A stretch of DNA of 64,000 nt from Kutzneria sp044547355 (GTDB lineage Bacteria > Actinomycetota > Actinomycetes > Mycobacteriales > Pseudonocardiaceae): NCBI RefSeq assembly GCF_044547355.1, contig NZ_JBIUAG010000017.1, positions 124,001 through 188,000 on the forward strand. The letters are read 5' to 3'. Of the stretch, positions 7,662 through 15,518 are shown in pieces. The number at the start of each line of letters is the position of its first letter. The stretch's first letter is position 1. Both the position numbers and the translations under genes were made by a program. The notes beneath the pieces were generated by a model. It was not told the DNA's origin. It saw only the letters and a program-made list of their open reading frames with translations, and ran no database searches.

Positions 7662-9065
7662 TCAGTCCAGGTCGTCGTGCCGCATCAGCTGGCGGCCCGC
7701 GTCGGTGATCGAACCGGACAGCGACGGGTACACCGAGAACGTGTGGGCCAGGTGCTCGACGGTGAGCTGGTTCTGCACGGCCAGCGCGATCGGCAGGATC
7801 AGCTCGCTGGCCGACGGGGCCACCACGACGCCGCCGATGACCACGCCGGTGGCCGGGCGGCAGAACAGCTTCACGAAGCCGCGGCGCAGGCCCTCCATCT
7901 TGGCCCGCGGGTTGGTGGCCAGCGGCAGCATGATCGTGCGGGCCGGCACCTCCCCGGAGTCGATGGCCTGCTGGCTGATGCCGACCGTGGCGATCTCCGG
8001 GTTGGTGAACACGTTCGCAGCCACCGTCTTCAGCCGGATCGGCTGCACGCCCTCGCCGAGCGCGTGCCACATCGCGATACGGCCCTGCATGGCGGCCACC
8101 GAGGCCAGCATCAGCACGCCGGTGCAGTCGCCGGCCGCGTAGACGCCGCTGACCGAGGTGCGGGACACCCGGTCCACCGGGATGAAGCCGCCCTTGGCCG
8201 GCTCGATGCCGAGCCGGTCCAGGCCGATGTCGGAGGTGTTGGGCACCGAGCCGACGGTCATCAGGGCGTGGCTTCCCTCGACCGTGCGACCGTCCTCCAG
8301 GTAGACCTTCACGCCCTTCTCGGTGCGCTCCACCCGGTCGGCGCGGGCGTGCTTGGCCATCTCGCTGCCCCGCTCGGTGAACACGTCCTCCAGCACCGCG
8401 GCCGCGTCGGCGTCCTCGTGCGGCAGCACCCGGTCCCGGCTGGACACCAGCGTGACCTTGACGCCGATCTCGGTGTAGGCCGAGGCGAACTCGGCCCCGG
8501 TGACGCCGGAGCCGATCACGATCAGGTGCTCGGGCAGCTCGGTGAGGTCGTAGATCTGCCGCCAGTCCAGGATGCGCTCGCCGTCGGGCACCGCGCCCGG
8601 CAGCACCCGGGGCGTGGCGCCGGTGGCGATCAACACGACGTCGGCCGGCAGCACCTCCGAGCCGCCGTCCGCGGTGTGGGCGACGACACGGTGCTGGGCC
8701 AGGCCGGGCGCGTCGTCGCAGAACCGGGCGGTGCCGGTGATGATGCGCACACCCTCGCGCTGGAGCTTGGCCCGCACGTCCGCCGACTGGGCAAGGGCCA
8801 GGCCCTTCACCCGCCCGTGCACCACCGGCACGTCCACCGCCGCGTCCGAGTTGTCGGTGCGAATGCCCAGCTCACCGGCGTTGCGGAAGGCCGAGCGGGC
8901 GCCGGCCGACGCGATGTAGGTCTTGGACGGGACGCAGTCGTAGAGCACGCAGGCGCCACCGAGGCCGTCCCGCTCGACCACGGTCACGTCGGCCCCGTGC
9001 GGCGCGGCGACCAGCGCCGCCTCGTAGCCGGCCGGGCCACCGCCCATGATCACGATCCGGGTCAC
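7662..9065 (-). CDS. lpdA: LpdA-like flavoprotein disulfide reductase / NAD(P)H-quinone dehydrogenase
   Basis: The 467-residue enzyme has the FAD motif GGGPAG near residue 9, an active-site CVLYDC (both Cys present), an NAD-binding GSGVTGAE and the FAD motif VYAAGDCTG. The C-terminal dimerisation domain reads VYPSLSGS where lipoamide dehydrogenases have a HP-T-L-S-E type catalytic His. That change is shared, as I recall, with mycobacterial LpdA, which is a quinone reductase and not a pyruvate dehydrogenase subunit. GTG 9065 is chosen because GGGAGG precedes it by about 8 nt. It may recycle quinones or act in antioxidant defence. The function is inferred from the family. Confidence 0.85.
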   Translation of the reverse strand: MTRIVIMGGGPAGYEAALVAAPHGADVTVVERDGLGGACVLYDCVPSKTYIASAGARSAFRNAGELGIRTDNSDAAVDVPVVHGRVKGLALAQSADVRAKLQREGVRIITGTARFCDDAPGLAQHRVVAHTADGGSEVLPADVVLIATGATPRVLPGAVPDGERILDWRQIYDLTELPEHLIVIGSGVTGAEFASAYTEIGVKVTLVSSRDRVLPHEDADAAAVLEDVFTERGSEMAKHARADRVERTEKGVKVYLEDGRTVEGSHALMTVGSVPNTSDIGLDRLGIEPAKGGFIPVDRVSRTSVSGVYAAGDCTGVLMLASVAAMQGRIAMWHALGEGVQPIRLKTVAANVFTNPEIATVGISQQAIDSGEVPARTIMLPLATNPRAKMEGLRRGFVKLFCRPATGVVIGGVVVAPSASELILPIALAVQNQLTVEHLAHTFSVYPSLSGSITDAGRQLMRHDDLD

Positions 9066-9161
9066 CGGGGATCCTCCCATTACACCTGTGCGCGGGCGTC
9101 TAGAACTTACATCCTCACGCGCCGAGCGCTCGGCGTCCCGACCCCTGATCACATCGGTCGC

Positions 9162-9167
9162 TAGGCT
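9162..9167 (+). promoter_or_regulatory. -10 hexamer of a probable leaderless promoter
   Basis: TAGGCT lies exactly 7 nt before GTG 9175, so the start codon would coincide with +1. No Shine-Dalgarno sequence is present. Confidence 0.5.
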
Positions 9168-9174
9168 GTCGGTC

Positions 9175-9624
9175 GTGCCGCTCTACGCCGCGTACGGGTC
9201 CAACATGGATCCGAACCAGATGATGGAGCGAGCCCCGCACTCCCCGATGGCGGGGACCGGGTGGCTCGCCGGTTGGCGCCTGTCCTTCGGCGGCGAGGAC
9301 CTCGGCTGGGAGGGTTCGCTCGCGACTATCGTCGAGGAGCCCGACTCCCAGGTCTTCGTCGTGCTGTACGACGTCAGCCCCCGTGACGAGGCCAGGCTGG
9401 ACCGCTGGGAGGGATCCCTCGGCCTCTACAAGAAGATCAGGCTCCGGGCCCAGACCCTCGAGGGCACCGTCGTGGCCTGGCTCTACGTGCTCGACGCCTA
9501 CGAGGGCGGTCTGCCCTCCGCCCGCTACCTCGGCGTCGTCGCCGACGCCGCCGAAGCCGCCGGCGCCCCCGACGACTACGTCAACGACCTGCGCACCCGC
9601 CCCTGCCGCGGCATCACCGGCTGA
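9175..9624 (+). CDS. gamma-glutamylcyclotransferase-like protein
   Basis: The 149-residue protein opens with LYAAYGSNM, the YGSN phosphate-binding signature of the gamma-glutamylcyclotransferase (GGCT/AIG2) fold. The body, including LARW-like LDRWEG and VVAWLYVLD, fits the small-domain length. Members cyclise gamma-glutamyl peptides or amines to 5-oxoproline; the substrate here is unknown. GTG 9175 is set by a -10 hexamer 7 nt upstream and by the YGSN motif close to the N terminus. It is divergent from lpdA. A small hairpin lies 15 nt after the stop. Confidence 0.8.
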   Translation: MPLYAAYGSNMDPNQMMERAPHSPMAGTGWLAGWRLSFGGEDLGWEGSLATIVEEPDSQVFVVLYDVSPRDEARLDRWEGSLGLYKKIRLRAQTLEGTVVAWLYVLDAYEGGLPSARYLGVVADAAEAAGAPDDYVNDLRTRPCRGITG

Positions 9625-9639
9625 CCCCCGCGCTCGGAC

Positions 9640-9656
9640 AGACCGAATGTCGGTCT
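9640..9656 (+). terminator. short hairpin after GGCT-like gene
   Basis: AGACCGA and TCGGTCT (perfect 7-bp arms) with a 3-nt loop, 15 nt after the stop. No T-run follows, as is common for actinobacterial terminators. Confidence 0.4.
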
Positions 9657-9707
9657 CGGGCCGGGCTTGAGCGGATTGGCCCGAAAGATGCTGTCAGCTG
9701 GTCCGTT

Positions 9708-9713
9708 TAGCCT
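9708..9713 (+). promoter_or_regulatory. -10 hexamer of a probable leaderless promoter
   Basis: TAGCCT is 6 nt before GTG 9720, with no ribosome-binding site between. Confidence 0.5.
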
Positions 9714-9719
9714 CATCTG

Positions 9720-10310
9720 GTGGCTGTAGCGCTCACGGCGTTCGCGGACGAGTCCTTCCAGGAGGACCCCGTCCGCGGCTTCTACGTGCTCGCCGCCGCC
9801 GTCTTCCCGCCCGCCATCCACGAGGAAGTGCGCGAGCTCATGCTGGACCTGCGCGGCAGTCGCCGGGTCCACAAGCTGCACTGGAACGAGATGGACCCGA
9901 GGCAGCAGGAGGACTCGGCCAAGCGCCTGGCCTCGGTGGAGGGCTTCCATATGGTTACGGTCGGCACGCCGGTTCCACAGCGGCGGCAGGAGCGTGCTCG
10001 CGCCGCGTGCCTGACGCGGATGGTCGTCGAGCTGCACGGTCTGGGCGTCGGCCGGCTGTTGATGGAGGCACGCGAGCGTGAGCTCAATCGCCGGGACGTC
10101 CGGACGGTGGCCGGCGCTCGGTACGCCCTGCCGGCGTCCGCCGACTTCCGGATCGAGCACGAGTTCGCCGTCAAGGAGCCGTTGCTGTGGGCGGCGGACC
10201 TGGTGGCCGGCGCGGTGCGGAGCCATCGCCTCGGCGTGCGCGCACCACGGGCGCTCCTGGAGGACTGTCTCTGTGAGATCGCCATCGACACCGGCTGCGG
10301 ACATGCGTAG
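9720..10310 (+). CDS. DUF3800-like protein
   Basis: The 196-residue protein begins ALTAFADESFQ and contains a later LLWAADLVAGAVRSH. An N-terminal Asp-Glu-Ser and a C-terminal ADL-AGA-R block are the pattern of DUF3800, a predicted RNase H-like fold often found on accessory DNA. In between, VHKLHWNEM and acidic patches fit such a core. The biochemical activity is unknown. GTG 9720 is set by the leaderless-type -10 element. The last codons and stop belong to an 80-bp segment duplicated 172 bp downstream. Family assignment is moderate and rests on motif pattern only. Confidence 0.6.
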   Translation: MAVALTAFADESFQEDPVRGFYVLAAAVFPPAIHEEVRELMLDLRGSRRVHKLHWNEMDPRQQEDSAKRLASVEGFHMVTVGTPVPQRRQERARAACLTRMVVELHGLGVGRLLMEARERELNRRDVRTVAGARYALPASADFRIEHEFAVKEPLLWAADLVAGAVRSHRLGVRAPRALLEDCLCEIAIDTGCGHA

Positions 10311-10542
10311 AGCCAGGCTCCCGGTCTGCCCCAGGTCACCTGGCCCTGCGTCTCGCTCGGCACCCGCGGCACCGAACTCCCGACACCAAGGTACCACCCC
10401 GAAGCTGCCAGCCCGGCACACCGCGAGGCGGCAGTGGCTCGAGTGCCGGCGGGCTGGTGATGCCGACTGTGGACATGCGTAGGGCCAGGCTCCCGGTATG
10501 CCCCAGGTCACCTGGCCCTGCGTCTCGCTCGGCGCCCGCGGC
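10291..10542. repeat. 80-bp direct repeat spaced by 172 bp
   Basis: Copy 1 (10291-10370) includes the 3' end and stop of the DUF3800-like gene; copy 2 is 10463-10542. They differ at about 5 positions, and weaker similarity continues about 30 bp further. Each copy contains the palindrome CCAGGTCACCTGG. No gene is visible between 10311 and 10580. Confidence 0.8.
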
Positions 10543-10580
10543 GTCGGGCTCTGATCGGCAAAGTACCACTTCCGCCCTGA

Positions 10581-11090
10581 TCAGTCCTTGACGAGGCGGG
10601 GGCGGGCGTTGGGGTCGGGGAACACGAAGCGCTTGAAGGCCCACCAGCGGAAGGCCATGGCGAGCAGGGTGCCGACGATCTGGGCGCTGATGAAGTCGGC
10701 GACCTGGACGCCGAAGGGGCTGAGGTGGTTGTGGTCGAGCAGGAGCACGTAGCGGGAGACCCACAGGGGCACCGAGTTGAGGGCCACGCCGATGCCGCTG
10801 ACCAGGAAGAACAGGGCGGCCTCGTGGGGGCGTTCGCGGCCGCCGCGGGTGCGGAAGGACCACTCGCGGTTGAGGATGTACGACACGATGGTGGCGATGA
10901 GGGTCGCGATGATCTTGGCGGTGACCGGGTGGGTCGCCAGGACCGTGGTCTTGAGCCCCAGGAAGATCACCGTGTCGATGACGAAGCACGTCCCGCCGAC
11001 AACGGCGAACTTCACCAGCTCGCGGTGCTTGAGCGCGAACGACCGGAACGGCTCCGGCACGCGCCTGATGAGGTTCTCGCCTACGGACAC
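10581..11090 (-). CDS. GtrA family membrane protein (copy 1)
   Basis: The 169-residue protein has four predicted membrane helices and the GtrA hallmarks HRELVKFAVVGG, NREWSF and a final FRWWAFKRFVFP. GtrA proteins are thought to move polyprenyl-linked sugars across the membrane for cell-wall or lipopolysaccharide glycosylation. The gene is in tandem with a second gtrA-like gene 46 nt upstream. GTG 11090 is supported by a TACACT hexamer 7 nt upstream on the minus strand. It corresponds in position to Rv3277, next to purK-purE in M. tuberculosis, although here the GntR operon and sigma gene lie between. Confidence 0.85.
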   Translation of the reverse strand: MSVGENLIRRVPEPFRSFALKHRELVKFAVVGGTCFVIDTVIFLGLKTTVLATHPVTAKIIATLIATIVSYILNREWSFRTRGGRERPHEAALFFLVSGIGVALNSVPLWVSRYVLLLDHNHLSPFGVQVADFISAQIVGTLLAMAFRWWAFKRFVFPDPNARPRLVKD

Positions 11091-11097
11091 TCCGCCG

Positions 11098-11103
11098 AGT
11101 GTA
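11098..11103 (-). promoter_or_regulatory. -10 hexamer of a probable leaderless promoter
   Basis: TACACT on the minus strand, 7 nt before GTG 11090. Confidence 0.45.
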
Positions 11104-11136
11104 GGGAGGAAAACCCCAGGTGTCCGTCCGGCCGGG

Positions 11137-11706
11137 TCAAGCGACCTGCGACGACTGCCCGTTCTCGTCGTCCTTGACGGCGTGCAGCCGGGCGACGCTG
11201 CCGGACCGCTCGGGCCGCACGTCGGCGGCCGGGAACACGAACTTCTTCAGCGCCCACCAGCGGAACACCATGGCGATCAGGGTGCCGACGATGGAGCCGA
11301 AGAAGAAGTCGGACAGTTCCTGCACGGGCATGCTGACCGCGGGCACCTGAAGCCCGAACAGGTAGCGCGAGACCAGCGTCGGCAGCAGGTTGATGCCCAC
11401 GCAGATGGCGCTGACCAGGAAGAACAGGGCGGCCTCGTGATGTCCCTCACGGCCGCCGCGGGTCTGGAACGACCACTCGCGGCTGAGTACGTAGGACACG
11501 ATGGTGGCCACGACGATGCCGATGGCCTGGGCGGTGATCGGCTTGGTGTCGAGCACGGTCAGCTTCAGACCGAACCAGACCACGTTCGTGATCACGAAGG
11601 TGGTGCCGCCGACGACCGCGAAACGCACCAGTTCGCGGTGCTTGATGACCAACGCGCGCAGAGGCGCCGGGAAGAGCTTGAACACGTACCGCACAACGCT
11701 CGACAC
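11137..11706 (-). CDS. GtrA family membrane protein (copy 2)
   Basis: The 189-residue paralogue of the adjacent GtrA protein shares HRELVRFAVVGG, ATIVSYVLSREWSF, RGGRE-HHEAALFFLVS and the FRWWALKKFVFP end. Four membrane helices are predicted, with a longer hydrophilic C terminus. The pair probably arose by tandem duplication and may serve different polyprenyl-phosphate sugars. GTG 11706 lies 6 nt after a TAGACT hexamer on the minus strand, so each copy may have its own leaderless transcript. The substrate is unknown. Confidence 0.85.
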   Translation of the reverse strand: MSSVVRYVFKLFPAPLRALVIKHRELVRFAVVGGTTFVITNVVWFGLKLTVLDTKPITAQAIGIVVATIVSYVLSREWSFQTRGGREGHHEAALFFLVSAICVGINLLPTLVSRYLFGLQVPAVSMPVQELSDFFFGSIVGTLIAMVFRWWALKKFVFPAADVRPERSGSVARLHAVKDDENGQSSQVA

Positions 11707-11712
11707 TCCGGC

Positions 11713-11718
11713 AGTCTA
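11713..11718 (-). promoter_or_regulatory. -10 hexamer of a probable leaderless promoter
   Basis: TAGACT on the minus strand, 6 nt before GTG 11706. Confidence 0.45.
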
Positions 11719-11819
11719 CGGACCGCCGCCTGAGAGGGTTCATCCGGTCACCCACAGTGCCCGATTGACACCGTTTGGGCTGGCTGTCGCTGTGCTTGTG
11801 GCGCCGCCTTCGGCGTCGC

Positions 11820-11956
11820 GGCTCGGCCCCCGGGTAGCCGGTGCCTCGCCCTTGCTGGATTTAGCCCGCCGCATCGGCTCGGGTGGGTGGTTGCGTCAGG
11901 TGGCGGCGGACGAAATCCAGCAACCGGGCGAAGCACCGGCGGGGCCTCGCGCTCTC
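11820..11956. repeat. 137-bp intergenic repeat, copy A, with long imperfect hairpin
   Basis: It is about 95 percent identical to 15261-15398. Imperfect arms of about 35 nt (11838-11872 and 11903-11939) share the core TTGCTGGATTT. It lies 22 bp beyond the 3' end of the sigma-factor gene. The rest of 11707-11977 shows no gene. Confidence 0.85.
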
Positions 11957-11977
11957 TTGTGTTGGCGGCGCCAAAAC

Positions 11978-14197
11978 TCAGCAGAACGGCCAGCGGGGGT
12001 CGAGCAGTGGTAGGCACAGCCCGCCGCCGGGATCGCTGGGGCCGGGCGGAGGCGTGCTTGACGGCGGGCTCGTGGTCGTCGTCGGCGCAGGCGTGGTTGT
12101 GGTCGGGGTCTCGACGGGCGGCGGAGGCTCGGTGGTGGTGCGGGCCGGCGGCTCGGGAGTCGTGGTCCGTGCCGGCGGCTCCGACTTCGTCGTCGGCGGG
12201 GGCGTGGTGGACGTCGTGGTCGACGGGATCGTCGGCAGGGTGGTGGTCGGCGTGGTCACCGGCACGCCCGGCAGCGGCATCGGCGGCAGCTCGCCGGTGC
12301 CGGGGTCGCAGTCCAGCGGCACGTCGATCACCTTGTGGGCGCTGCCCAGCGAGGCGGCGACGGTCAGGGCGTCGTCACGGTGGTGCCAGCGGAACACCCA
12401 CACGCCGAACCGGACGGTCTGCCCCCGGTCCAGGTCGAACTTGCAGTTGATCTGCTCGCCGTCCTGCTGGCACGGCGCGAGCGTGAACAGCCAGCCGTCG
12501 CGCGGCGCGTTCACGGTCACGGTGGCGGCGCCGGCGTGCGTGCTCCGGTTGGTGACCGACACGTCGACCCGCGGCGTCCAGTAGTCGTGCCGCCAGACCT
12601 GGGCGCTCAGGTCGAGGTCGTCGATCTGCCGCACCTGCACGTCGACGCTGGTCAGCTGGATGGCCATGCCGCCGCCGGCCACGATGGAGCCGGTGATCTG
12701 GCCGCCGGTGGCGTCCGGCCCGGCGCTCAGCTCGAACCGGAAGGTGACGGACTCGGCCGGCGCCAGCCCGATGCCGGTGGTGCAGCTGATGGTGCCGGTG
12801 CCGCCGGTGCAGCTGATGGTCTGCTTGTCGTCGGCGGCGAGCAGGTCCCGTTGGGCGAACGACTGCGTGCCACCGGGGGCGGCGGTGACGCCCGCGGGCA
12901 GGTTCAGCATGGCGGTCACCGGCTCGGACGTGCCGTTGCCGTTGTTGGTCACGGTCACCGGCAGCTCTACAGCCGGCCCGCCGGGCACGAGGCTGATCGG
13001 CTGCCCCGGCACCGAGGGGACGAGGTCCGCCTTCGGCGCGGTGGTGGTGGTTGTCGTCGTGGTCGGTGGCGGTGGCGCGGCCGGGGGCGGCGACGAAGGG
13101 CTCGTGGTGGTTGGAGTCGTCGGCGTCGTGGTCGGAGTCGGGGTCTGCGTGGGCGTGCTCGGCGTCGCGGGCGCTGTCGTGGCCGGGGGAGGAGGCGGTG
13201 GCGGCGCGGCGGTGGCGGTGACGGGCTTGGTCTGCCCGGCCGTCAACGCGAGCGCGACGACCACGGCCAGGGCGGCGGCGGAAGCGCCGACGCCGATCAT
13301 CTGCCGCGGCACGGAACTCGCAGCGCCGGCCGCACCACCCGCGGCCCCGGCGGCGCTGCCGGCGGCGAGGACGGTGGCCGCCTTCGCGGTGGAGGCGCCG
13401 ATGGTGGCGAGGTAGCCGGCAGCGCCGATGCCGAGCACCAGCGGGGCGACGACGGCGCGCAGCGCACCGTTCACGTCGGCGAGCTCGGCGGCCAGCGCAC
13501 GGCACCGCTCGCACTCGTCCAGGTGGGTCTCGACCTGCGCCGTCTCACGCTTCGACAGGCCGCCACGCGTCCACGCGCCCAGCCGGTCGACCGTGGCGCG
13601 GCAGCGGTCGGCGGTGCTCTCCGCGAGGTGGACCTGGAGGTATGCCTGCCGCAGGCCCTCGCGGGCCCGGTACGCCAGCGCCGACACGCCGTTCGCGGTC
13701 AGCCCCAGGATCGGAGCGACGTCCGCGGGGGACATGCCCTCGATCTCGGTGTGCCACAGCACCGCCTGCCAGCGTTCGGGCAGCCGGGCGAACGCCTTCG
13801 CGGCGAGCGAGCGCTCCAGCCCGGACACGGCGGTGTCGCTGAACTGCACGCTGATGGCTTCGGGACTGGCGACCTCGGTGACGTCCTCGGCCAGCTCCAG
13901 CTTGCGGTCACGGCGCGTCTTGTCGTACGCGGTGTGCCGCAGCGCGGTCAGCAGGTAGGCGCGGAACGCCGAGTCCGGGCCGCGGCCGTCGCGCAGCGTG
14001 TCGAGCACCTTGGCGAACGCCTCGGCGACCAGGTCGTCCGCCTCGGCCGTGGACCGGGTCAACTGTCGCGCCAGGTTGTACGCCGCGCCGACGTGCCGCT
14101 CGTACAGCGAGCCGTAGGCGGCCGTGTCCCCGCCCCTGACCGAGTCGATCAGCTCCGCGTCGCTGGGACCAGGCGCATCCAGAGGAGCTGTCGCCAC
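11978..14197 (-). CDS. ECF sigma factor fused to zinc-finger anti-sigma, membrane helix and extracellular domain
   Basis: The 739-residue polypeptide joins four parts. Sigma region 2 (about residues 20-95, with DDLVAEAFAKVLD) and region 4 (about 140-190, LPERWQAVLWH... SPADVAPILGLT) come first. A zinc-finger anti-sigma motif follows (HLDECERC near 230). A glycine/alanine-rich region with a membrane helix lies near 305-325. A Pro/Thr linker then leads to a secreted beta-rich part with repeated additive-domain features (VTVTNNGNGTSEP) and Cys pairs, ending in a second PT-rich stretch. GTG 14197 is preceded by GGGGGG, and 33 in-frame codons upstream are rejected. The design resembles known actinobacterial fused ECF groups. 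How the sigma part is freed is unknown. Confidence 0.85.
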   Translation of the reverse strand: MATAPLDAPGPSDAELIDSVRGGDTAAYGSLYERHVGAAYNLARQLTRSTAEADDLVAEAFAKVLDTLRDGRGPDSAFRAYLLTALRHTAYDKTRRDRKLELAEDVTEVASPEAISVQFSDTAVSGLERSLAAKAFARLPERWQAVLWHTEIEGMSPADVAPILGLTANGVSALAYRAREGLRQAYLQVHLAESTADRCRATVDRLGAWTRGGLSKRETAQVETHLDECERCRALAAELADVNGALRAVVAPLVLGIGAAGYLATIGASTAKAATVLAAGSAAGAAGGAAGAASSVPRQMIGVGASAAALAVVVALALTAGQTKPVTATAAPPPPPPPATTAPATPSTPTQTPTPTTTPTTPTTTSPSSPPPAAPPPPTTTTTTTTAPKADLVPSVPGQPISLVPGGPAVELPVTVTNNGNGTSEPVTAMLNLPAGVTAAPGGTQSFAQRDLLAADDKQTISCTGGTGTISCTTGIGLAPAESVTFRFELSAGPDATGGQITGSIVAGGGMAIQLTSVDVQVRQIDDLDLSAQVWRHDYWTPRVDVSVTNRSTHAGAATVTVNAPRDGWLFTLAPCQQDGEQINCKFDLDRGQTVRFGVWVFRWHHRDDALTVAASLGSAHKVIDVPLDCDPGTGELPPMPLPGVPVTTPTTTLPTIPSTTTSTTPPPTTKSEPPARTTTPEPPARTTTEPPPPVETPTTTTPAPTTTTSPPSSTPPPGPSDPGGGLCLPLLDPRWPFC

Positions 14198-14367
14198 CGG
14201 TCCCCCCTTCCATCCCTGCTGAGGGCACACAGTCTGACGGAACACCGTGCCCGACGTCACGCCGGGAACCAGTTCGGGTGAGCGGAACGGCGTCATACCC
14301 GTGTTCGCACGCCGTCACAACATCGGGTCGGGACACGACCCGTCCGGAGTAGAGAGGAGCGCGGCGA

Positions 14368-15168
14368 GTGGTTGCGCACGATGCTGTCTCGTCACTGATC
14401 GGCCGAGACGATCACCGTGACGCGCTGTGCACACTGCGGGCCCGGTGGCGCTCCGCGAGCCTGGCGTCCGGGTGGCCGTTCCCCAGCGACTGGGCGTTGG
14501 CCGAGGTCGACGAGGTGTGCGCGGCGGTGGTCACCGGGGCCGACCTGGCCAAGGTGGCGCCGGCGCTCGGCCGGGCCCGTGCGGCCGCCGGCGCCGGACT
14601 GGACGAGACACTGCTCGACCTCGCCGCGCTGCACGCCGTGCTCACCTCCGGGGAGGCGCTGGTCTCCGCCGACCCCGACGCCACTCCGTCCAAGCTGATG
14701 CGGGCCACCGCGCTCGGCTGGGCTGACGCCGCCGCCGACCAGCTCGGCACGCGCGAGGCGGTGGACGCCATGACCGGCATGACTACCACCTGCTACCTGC
14801 GCACCCGGCTCGGCGAGGTGTATCGCGACGAGGCCGCCGACGACCACGTGCTGTGCCTGGTCGGCCTCGACCTGTCCGCCGTCGAGGGCTGGACCCGGTC
14901 CGTGGCGATGGTGCTGGTGGCGCAGGTGCTGCGCGAGGTGTTCCCGGGCGGCGAGACCGTCTCGCTGATCGGCCCGTCGATGGCCGGGGTGCTGGCTCGC
15001 CGTGACGAACGGATCAAGGGCCGCCTGGCCAGAGTCCGCTGGTTACTCGCCCGCCGGCTGACCGTCGACCCCCACCTGCACGAGGTCGGCACGCCGACCG
15101 TGTGGCCGGAGATGCTGCCGGAGTGCCATCTCGAGGCCTGTGAGCTGCTCGCCCACCTGGGCGGCTGA
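14368..15168 (+). CDS. degenerate GGDEF-like protein
   Basis: This 266-residue protein has a helical N-terminal half and a C-terminal half laid out like a GGDEF domain: TGMTTTCYLRTRL resembles the LTGL-NR-xL start, and VLCLVGLDLS resembles the first Mg-binding strand. The GGDEF loop itself is absent (VSLIGPSMAGVLA), so cyclase activity is unlikely. It may bind nucleotides or proteins. GTG 14368 follows GAGAGGAGC by about 9 nt. It is divergent from the fused sigma factor, sharing a 170-nt spacer, which may tie the two together. The family call is by pattern and could be wrong. Confidence 0.5.
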   Translation: MVAHDAVSSLIGRDDHRDALCTLRARWRSASLASGWPFPSDWALAEVDEVCAAVVTGADLAKVAPALGRARAAAGAGLDETLLDLAALHAVLTSGEALVSADPDATPSKLMRATALGWADAAADQLGTREAVDAMTGMTTTCYLRTRLGEVYRDEAADDHVLCLVGLDLSAVEGWTRSVAMVLVAQVLREVFPGGETVSLIGPSMAGVLARRDERIKGRLARVRWLLARRLTVDPHLHEVGTPTVWPEMLPECHLEACELLAHLGG

Positions 15169-15260
15169 GACCCCCGCGCGGCCGGGCGTCTCGTCCCTGT
15201 CACGTCCGGCTGCGTGGCCCTGTATTTATGGCGCTGTGTTTTGCCGCGCGTTCCGCGCGG

Positions 15261-15398
15261 GGCTCGGCCCCCGGGTAGCCGGTGCCTCGCCCTTGCTGGA
15301 TTTAGCCCGCCGCATCGGGCTTGGGTGGGTGGTTGCGTCGGGTGGCGGCGGGCGAAATCCAGCAACCGGGCGAAGCACCGGCGGGGCCTCGCGCTCTC
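15261..15398. repeat. 138-bp intergenic repeat, copy B, with long imperfect hairpin
   Basis: Second copy of the 11820-11956 element, same orientation. Arms lie at 15279-15313 and 15345-15381. It sits between the GGDEF-like stop and the GntR operon. The remaining intergenic sequence here shows no gene. Confidence 0.85.
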
Positions 15399-15450
15399 CG
15401 CGGTCGGCGGCCGTTCCCCAGCACCCTTCCCCCATGCCACTGCCGACTCG

Positions 15451-15497
15451 TTGCCCGATTGTGTCACTGTGCTAGTGTCTTACTTGAGTGACACAAT
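15451..15497 (+). promoter_or_regulatory. promoter with GntR-type operator
   Basis: A perfect 11-bp inverted repeat, ATTGTGTCACT (15458-15468) and AGTGACACAAT (15487-15497), spans a promoter-like TTGCCC (15451-15456), 16 nt and TAGTGT (15473-15478). An extra half-site AGTGTC lies inside. This is the expected autoregulatory site of the YtrA-type regulator that starts at 15519. Confidence 0.75.
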
Positions 15498-15518
15498 ATC
15501 GGTCGAGGGGGCGGTCAG

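Noticed and set aside
11820..11956. Insertion sequence or integron attC site
   Set aside because: No transposase or integrase is present and no target duplication was seen; kept as an intergenic repeat.
12335..14281. Long + strand frame opposite the sigma fusion
   Set aside because: Low-complexity Arg/Gly-rich shadow; the minus-strand protein has clear sigma and zinc-finger motifs.
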